Of a stretch of 64,000 nucleotides of DNA, positions 1 through 7,374 are shown piece after piece (positions within the stretch are counted from its first letter, which is position 1; every line of letters begins with the position of its first letter). Both the position numbers and the translations under genes were made by a program. The stretch is from Adlercreutzia faecimuris (GTDB lineage: Bacteria; Actinomycetota; Coriobacteriia; Coriobacteriales; Eggerthellaceae). Location: the NCBI RefSeq assembly GCF_022669055.1, contig NZ_JAJMLW010000001.1, positions 124,001 through 188,000 on the forward strand, in the 5' to 3' direction. The notes below the pieces were generated by a model. That model did no database searches, was not told where the DNA came from, and saw only the letters and a program-made list of their open reading frames with translations.

Positions 1-1046
1 TCATGGATGAGGGCGCGCTCGGCGGCGGCCACGCCGAGGCCGGCGCTCTGCCTCCGCTGCGAATCCCCCGCGACATCGCCGACATCGACGCCTTCCCCGG
101 CTCACCATGCCCCGTGATCGTGGCGACGAGCGCGAACGCCGCGCCGGCAGGGGCGGTCTCGACGCACGTCGGCGCAACGCGCCCGATGCCGGATGCCGGA
201 GTGTTTCACGTGAAACACTCTCTCCCCGACGACAAACCCTCCCCTGCAAACCCACGCGAAGACGCCCAGAACAAAATGTTTCACGTGAAACACTCTGCGC
301 CGCGGAAGAGCGCCTGGACGTTCGGGGCAGGCGCCGCACCAGACGCAGACGCGAACGACGCCGCGAGCACGGACACCGCGGCCCTCAGTACGCTGGCAGG
401 CGAGAACGTGAACACGAATGCCGCACCCCTCGACACGCTGGCGGGCGAGAACGCGGGTGCGGGCGGCGCGATGGCGGGCGAAAACGCGGATGCGGACGCT
501 ACGCCCCTCGGCGTGCTGGCGAGCGGGCTGGCGCGCGTCGACCTCACCTGGGGGATCGAGGTCTCGTGGAAGACGGGGCTCGTGTTCAACACGCGCCTCG
601 AGTCGGCGCTCGAGGGCCGCGCGATGTGGCGCGACGCCCTGGCACGCGGGCGCTGCCTCGTGCCCGTGCGCGCCTTCTTCGAGACGCGCAACGTCGAGCC
701 GCCCGCCGACGAGCTGCCCCTGGGCACGGGCGGCGCGGGGCGCGGCGGGCGCAAGGCGCAGTTCCGGTTCGCGGGGCCCGGCGACGGCGCGCTGCTGCTG
801 GCGGGACTGCGCGAGGGCGACCGCTTCACCATCGTCACCACCGAGCCCAACGTCGCCGTCGCGCCCGTCCACAGCCGCATGCCGGTGGCGTTGACGCCCG
901 TCGAGGCGCTGACCTGGCTCTTCGGCACGCCGGCGGATCTGGCCGCGCTAGCCGACCGCAGCCGCATCACCCTCGAGCGCAGCGAGGCGCCTGCCCCGTC
1001 CCACGCGACGCGCCGTCCCGATCCCGACCAGCTCTCGCTGTTCTAG
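1..1046 (+). CDS. SOS response-associated peptidase (SRAP/YedK-like), 5' end outside window
   Basis: SRAP proteins (YedK, HMCES) cap abasic sites in single-stranded DNA through their N-terminal Cys2. What I see is the C-terminal part of the fold: TWGIEVSW, FNTRLESAL, RCLVPVRAFFE, FTIVTTEPN and VHSRMPV. The Asn/Arg/Glu, the second Glu and the His of these motifs match the family active site. The frame is open to base 1, so the first residues including Cys2 lie upstream; the ATG at base 3 is probably not the start. Between roughly residues 55 and 175 of the visible frame sits a low-complexity Ala/Gly/Asn/Asp insert with the repeated phrase LAGENA. That insert contains two complete parS sites, both read as FHVKH. 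The insert is not part of the normal SRAP fold. Family assignment is firm; activity cannot be judged without the N terminus. Confidence 0.8.
   Translation, partial: MDEGALGGGHAEAGALPPLRIPRDIADIDAFPGSPCPVIVATSANAAPAGAVSTHVGATRPMPDAGVFHVKHSLPDDKPSPANPREDAQNKMFHVKHSAPRKSAWTFGAGAAPDADANDAASTDTAALSTLAGENVNTNAAPLDTLAGENAGAGGAMAGENADADATPLGVLASGLARVDLTWGIEVSWKTGLVFNTRLESALEGRAMWRDALARGRCLVPVRAFFETRNVEPPADELPLGTGGAGRGGRKAQFRFAGPGDGALLLAGLREGDRFTIVTTEPNVAVAPVHSRMPVALTPVEALTWLFGTPADLAALADRSRITLERSEAPAPSHATRRPDPDQLSLF
202..217. other. parS centromere-like site 1
   Basis: Perfect 16-base palindrome TGTTTCACGTGAAACA, the ParB-binding parS consensus. It lies inside the SRAP coding frame and is translated as part of GVFHVKHSL. 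It is 75 bases from a second identical copy. Confidence 0.9.
277..292. other. parS centromere-like site 2
   Basis: Second perfect TGTTTCACGTGAAACA palindrome in the SRAP coding frame, in the same reading frame as site 1 and again read as FHVKH. The pair would be a strong ParB loading point. Confidence 0.9.
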
Positions 1047-1087
1047 GCGCCAAGGGAAAGGGTCGCGCCTTCGCGTCCCCCGAAAAA

Positions 1088-1218
1088 TGGCCAAAATGGG
1101 CGCGAATTCCGCAAATCGACGGCCCCTTTCCGGAAGCCAGCGTACGTTTGCCCAGGTCGTAAACAGCTAAGCGGCGCCCGGGCCGGTGAAACTGCGGAAT
1201 TCGTGCCCATTTTGGCCA
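1088..1218. repeat. Long inverted repeat, 26 bp arms, 79 bp loop
   Basis: Arms at 1088-1113 and 1193-1218 match at 25 of 26 positions (core CCAAAATGGGC and GAATTCCGCA). The loop has smaller self-complementary parts. It fills the gap between the convergent SRAP and hypD genes, so it may end both transcripts, but it lacks a T-run and is far longer than a usual terminator. Confidence 0.85.
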
Positions 1219-1333
1219 GAAACTCGCCCGCGGCGTGCACACGCGACGCGCGGGACGCCCGCAGGCCGCGCGCGCCACGCGAACGCCCCGTGGATTGCGC
1301 GTCACACCCGGCTGCACGCCCCGCGCGAGGCGC

Positions 1334-2425
1334 CTAGTAGTAGCGGAAGTATGCCGCGCAGCTGCCCTCGCTGGACACCATGCAGGGGCCGACCGGGTTC
1401 TCCGGGGTGCAGACCGTGCGGAACAGCGGGCAGTCTGATGGAGCCATGATGCCGCGCAGCACGTCGCCGCAGCGGCAGCCGCGGTGCTCCACCGTGGGCT
1501 CGATAGCGGGCGCGAAGCGGCGCATCGCGTCGAAGTCGGCGAACTCCTCGCGGATGCGGTAGCCCGATCCGGGGATGTCGCCCAGGCCGCGCCAGGTGGC
1601 CGTGCACGTCTCGAACACCTCGTCGATGGCGGCCATGGCCACGGGGTTGCCCTCGGCCATGACGCCGCGCGCGTAGGCGATCTCGATGTCGGCACGCCCC
1701 TCGTGCAGCTGGCGCATGATCATCGCGATGCCCTGGAGCACGTCCACCGGCTCGAAGCCGGTGATGACGCCGGGGATGCCGTACTTCTCGGCCAGGAAGC
1801 GGTAGGGTTCCACGCCGATGATGGTGCTCACGTGGCCCGGCAGGATGAGCGCGTCCACCTTGAGCTGCGGGTCGTTGATGATGGCCTCGAGCGCGCCGGG
1901 CATGTTCTTGTGCGCGCCGTAGACGGTGAAGTTGCGCAGGCCGGCCGCCTTCGCGCGCTTGACGGCCATGGCCACCAGCGGCGTGGTGGTCTCGAAGCCG
2001 ACTCCGACGAACACCACCTGGCGATCGGGGTTGTCCTGGGCCAGGCGCAGAGCGTCGAGCGGGGAGTAGACGATCTCGACCGAGCGGCCAGCCGCCTGCT
2101 CGGCCAGCAGGCTGGACGTCGAGCCGGGCACGCGCGTCATGTCGCCGAAGGTGGCGATGGTCACGCCGGGAACGCGCGCGAGCGCGATCACCTTGTCGAT
2201 GTCGTGGTTGGACGTGACGCACACGGGGCAGCCGGGGCCGGACGCCAGGCGCACGCCCTCGGGCATGAGGCCGCGGATGCCGTTGCGCGCGATGGCCACG
2301 GTGTGGGTGCCGCACACCTCCATGAGGGTGGCGCTCTCGGGCGCCCAGGCGCGGACGGACTCGACGAGCCCGCGGGCGAGCGCGGGATCCTTGAACGCCT
2401 TGAGCTCTTCGGTGAGGTCGCCCAT
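1334..2425 (-). CDS. hypD: Hydrogenase maturation protein HypD
   Basis: HypD is the iron-sulfur scaffold that, with HypC, carries the Fe(CN)2CO group of [NiFe] hydrogenase before insertion into the large subunit. The 363-residue product has the usual length and the expected motifs: MEVCGTHT near residue 40, SGPGCPVCVT near residue 70, FVGVGFETTTP, LPGHVSTIIG and GFEPVD, plus cysteines in HRGCRCGDVL and near the C terminus for the [4Fe-4S] cluster. I start it at the ATG giving MGDLTEELKAF. The frame is open further upstream, but that stretch overlaps hypC and is not HypD-like. The start lies two bases beyond the hypC stop, so the two are surely co-transcribed and probably translationally coupled. 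Confidence 0.97.
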   Translation of the reverse strand: MGDLTEELKAFKDPALARGLVESVRAWAPESATLMEVCGTHTVAIARNGIRGLMPEGVRLASGPGCPVCVTSNHDIDKVIALARVPGVTIATFGDMTRVPGSTSSLLAEQAAGRSVEIVYSPLDALRLAQDNPDRQVVFVGVGFETTTPLVAMAVKRAKAAGLRNFTVYGAHKNMPGALEAIINDPQLKVDALILPGHVSTIIGVEPYRFLAEKYGIPGVITGFEPVDVLQGIAMIMRQLHEGRADIEIAYARGVMAEGNPVAMAAIDEVFETCTATWRGLGDIPGSGYRIREEFADFDAMRRFAPAIEPTVEHRGCRCGDVLRGIMAPSDCPLFRTVCTPENPVGPCMVSSEGSCAAYFRYY

Positions 2426-2427
2426 GG

Positions 2428-2760
2428 CTAGTCCTCGGCCAGGGCGGCCCACACCGACGCCGTCCCCGTCGCGTCGGACGCGGGCGCGGCGGCAGGCGCG
2501 GAAGCGGCCGGAGCGCCGCTGGCGGGCGGGATGTCCTCGCCGGCCAGCTCGGGGAACTGGCGGATGAGGTCGATGGTCTCCTGGGCGAACTGCTCGTCGA
2601 CCACCTCGATGGCGAAGCCCGCGTGCACGAGCACGTAGCTTCCCACCTGGGCAGACGGCGTCAGGTCGACGGATATCTCGCGGGTGACGCCCAGGATGTC
2701 GACGGTGGCGAGGCCGCCGTCTCCCATCTCGGTCACGCGCGCGGGGATGGCAAGGCACAT
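2428..2760 (-). CDS. hypC: Hydrogenase maturation chaperone HypC
   Basis: HypC binds the hydrogenase large subunit and, with HypD, the iron centre. Its N-terminal cysteine is essential, which fixes the start at the ATG giving MCLAIPARV; a TTG two codons upstream would bury that cysteine. The beta-barrel core covers roughly residues 1-75 and includes VDILGVTREISVDL and GSYVLVHAGFAIEVVDE. The remaining 35 residues form an Ala/Pro-rich tail not found in typical 75-85 residue HypC proteins, fitting the local habit of low-complexity additions. It sits between hypF and hypD, all on the minus strand. Confidence 0.95.
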   Translation of the reverse strand: MCLAIPARVTEMGDGGLATVDILGVTREISVDLTPSAQVGSYVLVHAGFAIEVVDEQFAQETIDLIRQFPELAGEDIPPASGAPAASAPAAAPASDATGTASVWAALAED

Positions 2761-2832
2761 GGTCAATCGCTCTTTCTCTCGCTGGGGAGGCCGGCCGCGC
2801 GGGCCGCCGGCACCGCGTCAGGCCCGAGCCGG

Positions 2833-2854
2833 CGGGCGCCGCCTCGGGCGCCCG
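2833..2854. terminator. GC-rich hairpin between hypF and hypC
   Basis: Eight-base perfect arms (CGGGCGCC / GGCGCCCG) around a six-base loop, in the 107 bp gap after the hypF stop. No T-run follows, so it may only reduce read-through or stabilise the hypCD message. Confidence 0.4.
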
Positions 2855-2867
2855 CATCGGGCGGGCG

Positions 2868-5552
2868 CTACGAGGCCGCGGGGACGCTCCCCTCCGTGGT
2901 TTGCGCCCATGCTACCACAGCCTGGCCGAGCGAAATGCACCCGTCGTTGGGCGGCAGGTCGCGGTTGACCGCGGTGGTGAAGCCGGCGGCCTCCAGCTCG
3001 GCCAGCACCTTCTCCACCAGGTAGCGGTTCATGAACACGCCGCCGGAAAGCGCCACCACGTCGATGCCGTAGAGCGCGCGCACCAGCTCGGCCGCCATGA
3101 CGACGGCACTCGCCACGGCGTCGTGGAAGCGGCGCGCGATGACGGGCACGGGCACCCCGGTGGCGAAGTCGTCGAGCAGGGCGGTGAAGGTGGGCGCGGC
3201 GTCGAAGAGCACCACCGACGTGTCCTGGGCCGTGCTGGCCTCGGTGGCCACGTTTTTGGTGACGGTGACGGCGTAGCGCTCGGCGGCCGCCAGGTCGTCG
3301 GCGGCCTCGTCGCGGGCGGCCGGGGCGGCGCCCTCGTCGACGCGCGCCGCGGCGGCGGCCCGGTCGGCCTCGCGCGGCGGCACCACGCGCGGGCGGTCGG
3401 CGAAGGCCGAAGGCACGCGGCCCTCCAGCGCCGCCTCCAGCAGGATGGCGCCCTCGCCCTCGTAGGCCGGTTCCAGGCACAGGCCCAGAAGCGCGCTCGC
3501 CGCGTCGAAGAGGCGCCCGACCGACGAGGTCATGGGCGTGTTGAGGCCGCGCTCGATCATCTGGTCGCACAGGCCGGCCGCCTCGGCGCCCAAGGCGTCC
3601 AGGGCCGGCGCCGCGCCGGGATGCTCCAGCAGGTCGAAGGCCCACAGCACGCCGTAGGCCATCCGCAGCGGGTGCTTGATGGCCGCCGCGCCGCCGGGCA
3701 TCGGCACGTAGGCGAAGTTGCCGAAGCGCTCGAAGGCCGACGGGTTGGCCAGCAGCGCCTCGCCGCCCCAGATGGCGCCGTCGGGCCCGTAGCCGGTGCC
3801 GTCGAAGGCGATGCCGCACACCGCGTCGGCCAGCCCGTGCTCGGCCATGACCGACACGACGTGGGCGTGGTGGTGCTGCACGCGGATGACGGGAATGTCC
3901 TGGTCGGCCGCCCACTTCGACGTGAGGTACTCCGGGTGCAGGTCGCAGGCGATGAGGCCCGGCCGCACCTCGAACAGCCCCTCGAAGCGGGCCTTCGCCG
4001 CCAGCCACGCGTCGTAGACGTCGGCGTTCTCCATGTCGCCGATGTGCTGGGACACGAAGGCCTCGTCGCCGCGCAGCAGCGCGAAGGTGTTCTTCTGCTC
4101 GGGGCCGGTGGCGAAGATGTCGGGCGTCGCGGAGGCGGGCGCATCGGGGGCGGCCGCGGCGCGGGCCTCCTCGGCCGCCCTCACCAGGGGCACCTCGATG
4201 GGCAGCGGCGCGAAGCCGCGCGCCCGGCGGATGACCTGCACCGCGTCGCCGGCGCTGCCCGCGCGGATGACGCGCACCACCGAGTCATCGAAGCGCGTGA
4301 GGATGGGGCGGTCGTTGCCGAGGAAGCCGTCGGCCACCGCGGCCAGGCGCGCATAGGCGTCCTCGTCGTCGATGACGATGGGCTCGTCGTGCAGGTTGCC
4401 CGAGGTCATCACCAGGAGCGGCGGGTTGGCCGCCAGCGCGGCGGCGTCCGCGCCCGGCGTGCCCGGCACCCCCGACGTGCCCGCGGCGCCCCCGGCCGCC
4501 TCGCCGCCCGTGCCCGGCGCACCCGCGGCGTCCTCCCCCGCCGCGGCCCGCGCGCGGCGCGCCTCGGCGAAGTCGTGCATCAGCAGGTGCTGCACCGGCG
4601 TGTAGGGCAGCATGACGCCCAGCTCGGGCAGCTTGTCGGCCAGCCCCGCCGCGAACACGGCGCCGGCGCGCTTGCGCAGCAGCACGATGGGCCGCGCCGA
4701 TCCGGCCAGCACGGCCTCCTCGGCGTCGCCCACCTCGCACACGGCGCGCGCCGCGTCGGCGTCGGCAGCCATCACGGCGAACGCCTTGCCCTCGCGGCGC
4801 TTCCGCTCCCGCAGCAGCGCCACGGCGTCCGGGTTGTTCGCGTCGCACACCAGGTGGAACCCGCCGAGCCCCTTCACCGCCAGAATCTTGCCCGCCAGCA
4901 GCATCTCCACCGCCGCCGCGAACACGGCGTCGGACTCCTCGCGCGTGGCTCCCCACGCGACGTCCCCCTCGGCGCCCTCGCGCCACGAGACATGGGGCCC
5001 GCAGTCGAAGCAGGCGTCGGGCTGCGCGTGGAAGCGGCGGTCGAGCGGGTCGGCGTACTCGGCGGCGCAGCGCTCGCACATCGGGAAGGCCTTCATCGAC
5101 GTCTTCGGGCGGTCGTAGGGCAACCGATCGATGATGGTGAAGCGCGGGCCGCAGTTGGTGCAGTTGATGAAGGGGTAGCGGAAGCGCCGGTCGTTGGGGT
5201 TGAACAGCTCGGCCACGCAGTCGTCGCAGGTGGCGAGCTCCGGCGAGACGAGGGTGGTCTTGTCCACCGCGCCCTCGTCCGAGAAGCGTATCTCGAAGGT
5301 GTCGAAGCCCTCCAGCGGCACCTCGCGCAGGTCGATCTCGGTCACCTGGGCGGCGGCCGGCGCGTTGTCCGAGAGCTCCATCACGAATTCGTCGAGCAGC
5401 TTCGACTCGCCTTCCGCGTGGATGGTCACGCCGTCAGCCGCGTTCAGCACCCAGCCGCTTATCAGGTACTTCTTGGCCATCCGGTACACGAAGGGGCGGA
5501 ACCCCACCCCCTGCACGATGCCGCGCACCCGAATATCCAACGCCTCGACCAT
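2868..5552 (-). CDS. hypF: Carbamoyltransferase HypF
   Basis: HypF makes the thiocarbamate on HypE that becomes the cyanide ligands of [NiFe] hydrogenase. The 894-residue product shows the full order: acylphosphatase domain (RGIVQGVGFRPFVYRMA near residue 10), two CX2C-X18-CX2C zinc fingers (CDDC/CTNC, then CERC/CFDC), a YrdC-like domain (KGLGGFHLVCDANN), and a Kae1-like C-terminal domain with HHHAHVVSVMAEHGL and FDGTGYGPDG. The ATG giving MVEALDIRVRG has a good AAGGAAG ribosome site just upstream; the 51 codons before it are not conserved sequence. It is longer than the usual 750-800 residues because of two Ala/Gly-rich inserts, one after the YrdC core and one in the Kae1 part. hypE, hypA and hypB are not in the window. 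Confidence 0.96.
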   Translation of the reverse strand: MVEALDIRVRGIVQGVGFRPFVYRMAKKYLISGWVLNAADGVTIHAEGESKLLDEFVMELSDNAPAAAQVTEIDLREVPLEGFDTFEIRFSDEGAVDKTTLVSPELATCDDCVAELFNPNDRRFRYPFINCTNCGPRFTIIDRLPYDRPKTSMKAFPMCERCAAEYADPLDRRFHAQPDACFDCGPHVSWREGAEGDVAWGATREESDAVFAAAVEMLLAGKILAVKGLGGFHLVCDANNPDAVALLRERKRREGKAFAVMAADADAARAVCEVGDAEEAVLAGSARPIVLLRKRAGAVFAAGLADKLPELGVMLPYTPVQHLLMHDFAEARRARAAAGEDAAGAPGTGGEAAGGAAGTSGVPGTPGADAAALAANPPLLVMTSGNLHDEPIVIDDEDAYARLAAVADGFLGNDRPILTRFDDSVVRVIRAGSAGDAVQVIRRARGFAPLPIEVPLVRAAEEARAAAAPDAPASATPDIFATGPEQKNTFALLRGDEAFVSQHIGDMENADVYDAWLAAKARFEGLFEVRPGLIACDLHPEYLTSKWAADQDIPVIRVQHHHAHVVSVMAEHGLADAVCGIAFDGTGYGPDGAIWGGEALLANPSAFERFGNFAYVPMPGGAAAIKHPLRMAYGVLWAFDLLEHPGAAPALDALGAEAAGLCDQMIERGLNTPMTSSVGRLFDAASALLGLCLEPAYEGEGAILLEAALEGRVPSAFADRPRVVPPREADRAAAAARVDEGAAPAARDEAADDLAAAERYAVTVTKNVATEASTAQDTSVVLFDAAPTFTALLDDFATGVPVPVIARRFHDAVASAVVMAAELVRALYGIDVVALSGGVFMNRYLVEKVLAELEAAGFTTAVNRDLPPNDGCISLGQAVVAWAQTTEGSVPAAS

Positions 5553-5639
5553 GAGGGCTTCCTTCCGTCGGCGAAACAGTCTCGGCCCAGTGTAACCGAA
5601 ACGCCCCCGCCCGCCGCGCGCGGCGCGCCCAGACGCGAA

Positions 5640-5670
5640 GGCGCCCCGGGGGGAGGGATCCCGGGGCGCC
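5640..5670. terminator. Terminator-like hairpin between dmsC and hypF
   Basis: Perfect 11 bp stem (GGCGCCCCGGG / CCCGGGGCGCC) with a nine-base purine-rich loop, about 210 bases past the dmsC stop and 90 bases before hypF. No T-run. It most likely separates the dms and hyp units. Confidence 0.55.
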
Positions 5671-5740
5671 GAGGGAGGGCCGCAGACGGGCCCGGCGCAG
5701 TTCAAGTCAGCCAGCAGGGCTCATCGCCCGCCGGCCAGGC

Positions 5741-5856
5741 CAGCCGGCAGCACGCCACCCGCAGGCCGAATCAGCCGGCAGCACGCCGCCCAGCAGTTCG
5801 AACCAGCCGGCAACGCGCATCGCCCGCCGACCGCACCGCCCGCAGCCGGCCACGCC
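5741..5856. repeat. Four degenerate copies of a 16 bp direct repeat
   Basis: The gap 5553-5883 holds no gene. Copies of CAGCCGGCAGCACGCC begin at 5741 and 5772 (identical), with degenerate copies at 5804 and 5843, spaced 31-39 bases. Each contains the palindrome GCCGGC. No protein is indicated; this is probably a decaying short tandem repeat in the dmsC 3' flank. Confidence 0.6.
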
Positions 5857-5883
5857 CAACGGCGCGAACCGGCCAGGCGGCGC

Positions 5884-6741
5884 CTACAGCCAGGCCAGGC
5901 CGGCCGACAGGAACACGCCGTAGAAGTCGACGCGCATGAGGGCCAGGCCCACCAGCACGCAGACCGCCGCCACGCAGGCCAGGGCCGCGCGGTCGCGGCT
6001 GCACGCCCACAGGGCGTAGCCGGCGGCGCACAGCACGACGCAGCCGATGCCCGCCGACGCGTAGTCGACCATCACGGCAGCCGGCAGGCCGCCCAGCGAC
6101 CCGGCGGCCGCGCCGGCGACGGCGCCCTGGCCGATCAGGACGGCGGCCACGGCCACCAGCCCGACGGCGCCGCAGCCCAGCAGCAGGCAGCGGGCGCGCT
6201 TGTCCAGCTCATAGCCGGCCACGGCCAGGCTGGCGCCCGCCAGCACGGCGCCGCCGAGCAGGGCCAGGCCCAGCTGGCCCACCCAGTTGTACGGGGTGTC
6301 CCACGTGGGGATGGTGGGCATGGAGTAGGCCGTGCCCGTGAACACGGCGCAGGCCACGGCCGCCACCAGCAGCACGATGCCGAACGCCTTGTGGCCACCG
6401 GCGTTAAGCCCCTTGGCCAGGCAGATCACCCAGTAGACCACGCCGATGACGATGGCGATGGCGGCCACGATGATCTCGTTGGAGAGCGGCGAGTGGCCCA
6501 GGCCGGCCATCATGCCGAACACGTGGGCCGGGGCGCCCAGGTGGAAGAACGAGCACACGAGTCCGGCGATCATGACCACGGCCGGCAGGGTGGCCAGGCG
6601 GTCGGCCGCGCGCGCCGCGGCGCCGTCGACGGCGAGGAACCCGCGCGTGCAGGCCATGAGGGCCAGTGCCATCACGCCCACGGGAACCAGCAGGGTGAAC
6701 AGGAGCAGCGCCAGCTCGGCAGAGGCATTCTCGAACAGCAT
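5884..6741 (-). CDS. dmsC: DMSO reductase anchor subunit DmsC
   Basis: DmsC is the membrane anchor that takes electrons from menaquinol and passes them to the DmsB iron-sulfur clusters. The 285-residue product is about eight hydrophobic helices. It carries the family signature FHLGAPAHVFGMMAGLGHSPLSNE in helix-loop 3 (residues about 66-89; the conserved HLG and SPLSNE parts are diagnostic). The stop of dmsB directly precedes the start, so the two are coupled. No signal peptide is expected. The substrate of the whole complex cannot be read from this subunit. Confidence 0.92.
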   Translation of the reverse strand: MLFENASAELALLLFTLLVPVGVMALALMACTRGFLAVDGAAARAADRLATLPAVVMIAGLVCSFFHLGAPAHVFGMMAGLGHSPLSNEIIVAAIAIVIGVVYWVICLAKGLNAGGHKAFGIVLLVAAVACAVFTGTAYSMPTIPTWDTPYNWVGQLGLALLGGAVLAGASLAVAGYELDKRARCLLLGCGAVGLVAVAAVLIGQGAVAGAAAGSLGGLPAAVMVDYASAGIGCVVLCAAGYALWACSRDRAALACVAAVCVLVGLALMRVDFYGVFLSAGLAWL

Positions 6742-7362
6742 TTACCTAACCTCCTTCGGATTGGCCAGCGTGCCCTCGTGGGTACCGCCGGGGCGCGAGT
6801 TCTTGGCCGCGCTCATGATGGTGGTGGGCTTGGTGTAGTCCGGGGACGGCAGGGGCGCCAGCCACACGCCGTCGCCGTGCTTCTTGCGCATCTCCTCCTC
6901 GGTGCCGAAGTCCAGGGCGTACAGCGGGCAGGCGTCCACGCAGATGGGCGTCTCGCCCGCGGCCACGCGCTCGCTGCAGCCGTCGCACTTGCGCATCTGG
7001 CCCAGCTCGGCGTCGTAGGAGGGCACGTTGTAGGGGCAGGCCATCTCGCAGTACTTGCAGCCCACGCAGCGGTCATGGTCGACGGACACGAAGCCTTGGT
7101 CGTCGCGGTGCATGGCGCCGGTCGGGCACACCTCCACGCAGGCCGGGTTCTCGCAGTGGTTGCAGTTCATGGATACGTAGGTCGTCCACACGTTGTTGGT
7201 GAGGCAGCCCTTCTCGTCCCGCACGAAGCCGCCGCCGGCGTACTCGTAGACGCGGCGGAACGTCACCTCGGGCGACAGGTCGTGGTAGTCCTTGCACGCG
7301 AGGTTGCACGTCTTGCAGCCCGTGCACCGCGCGGCATCGAAAGCGAAAGCGTACTTGGTCAT
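6742..7362 (-). CDS. dmsB: DMSO reductase iron-sulfur subunit DmsB
   Basis: This 206-residue ferredoxin-like subunit relays electrons between DmsC and DmsA through four [4Fe-4S] clusters. Four cysteine groups are visible: CTGCKTCNLACKDYH at residue 14 on, CNHCENPACVEVCP, CVGCKYCEMACP and CDGCSERVAAGETPICVDACP. The spacing follows the DmsB/NrfC pattern. A strong AAGGAGG ribosome site stands eight bases before the ATG, in the short gap after dmsA. It lies between dmsA and dmsC in the standard A-B-C order. Confidence 0.95.
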   Translation of the reverse strand: MTKYAFAFDAARCTGCKTCNLACKDYHDLSPEVTFRRVYEYAGGGFVRDEKGCLTNNVWTTYVSMNCNHCENPACVEVCPTGAMHRDDQGFVSVDHDRCVGCKYCEMACPYNVPSYDAELGQMRKCDGCSERVAAGETPICVDACPLYALDFGTEEEMRKKHGDGVWLAPLPSPDYTKPTTIMSAAKNSRPGGTHEGTLANPKEVR

Positions 7363-7374
7363 GACTGGTCCTCC

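Noticed and set aside
5741-5856. CRISPR array
   Set aside because: The repeats are 16 bp, degenerate, irregularly spaced, and have no cas genes nearby.
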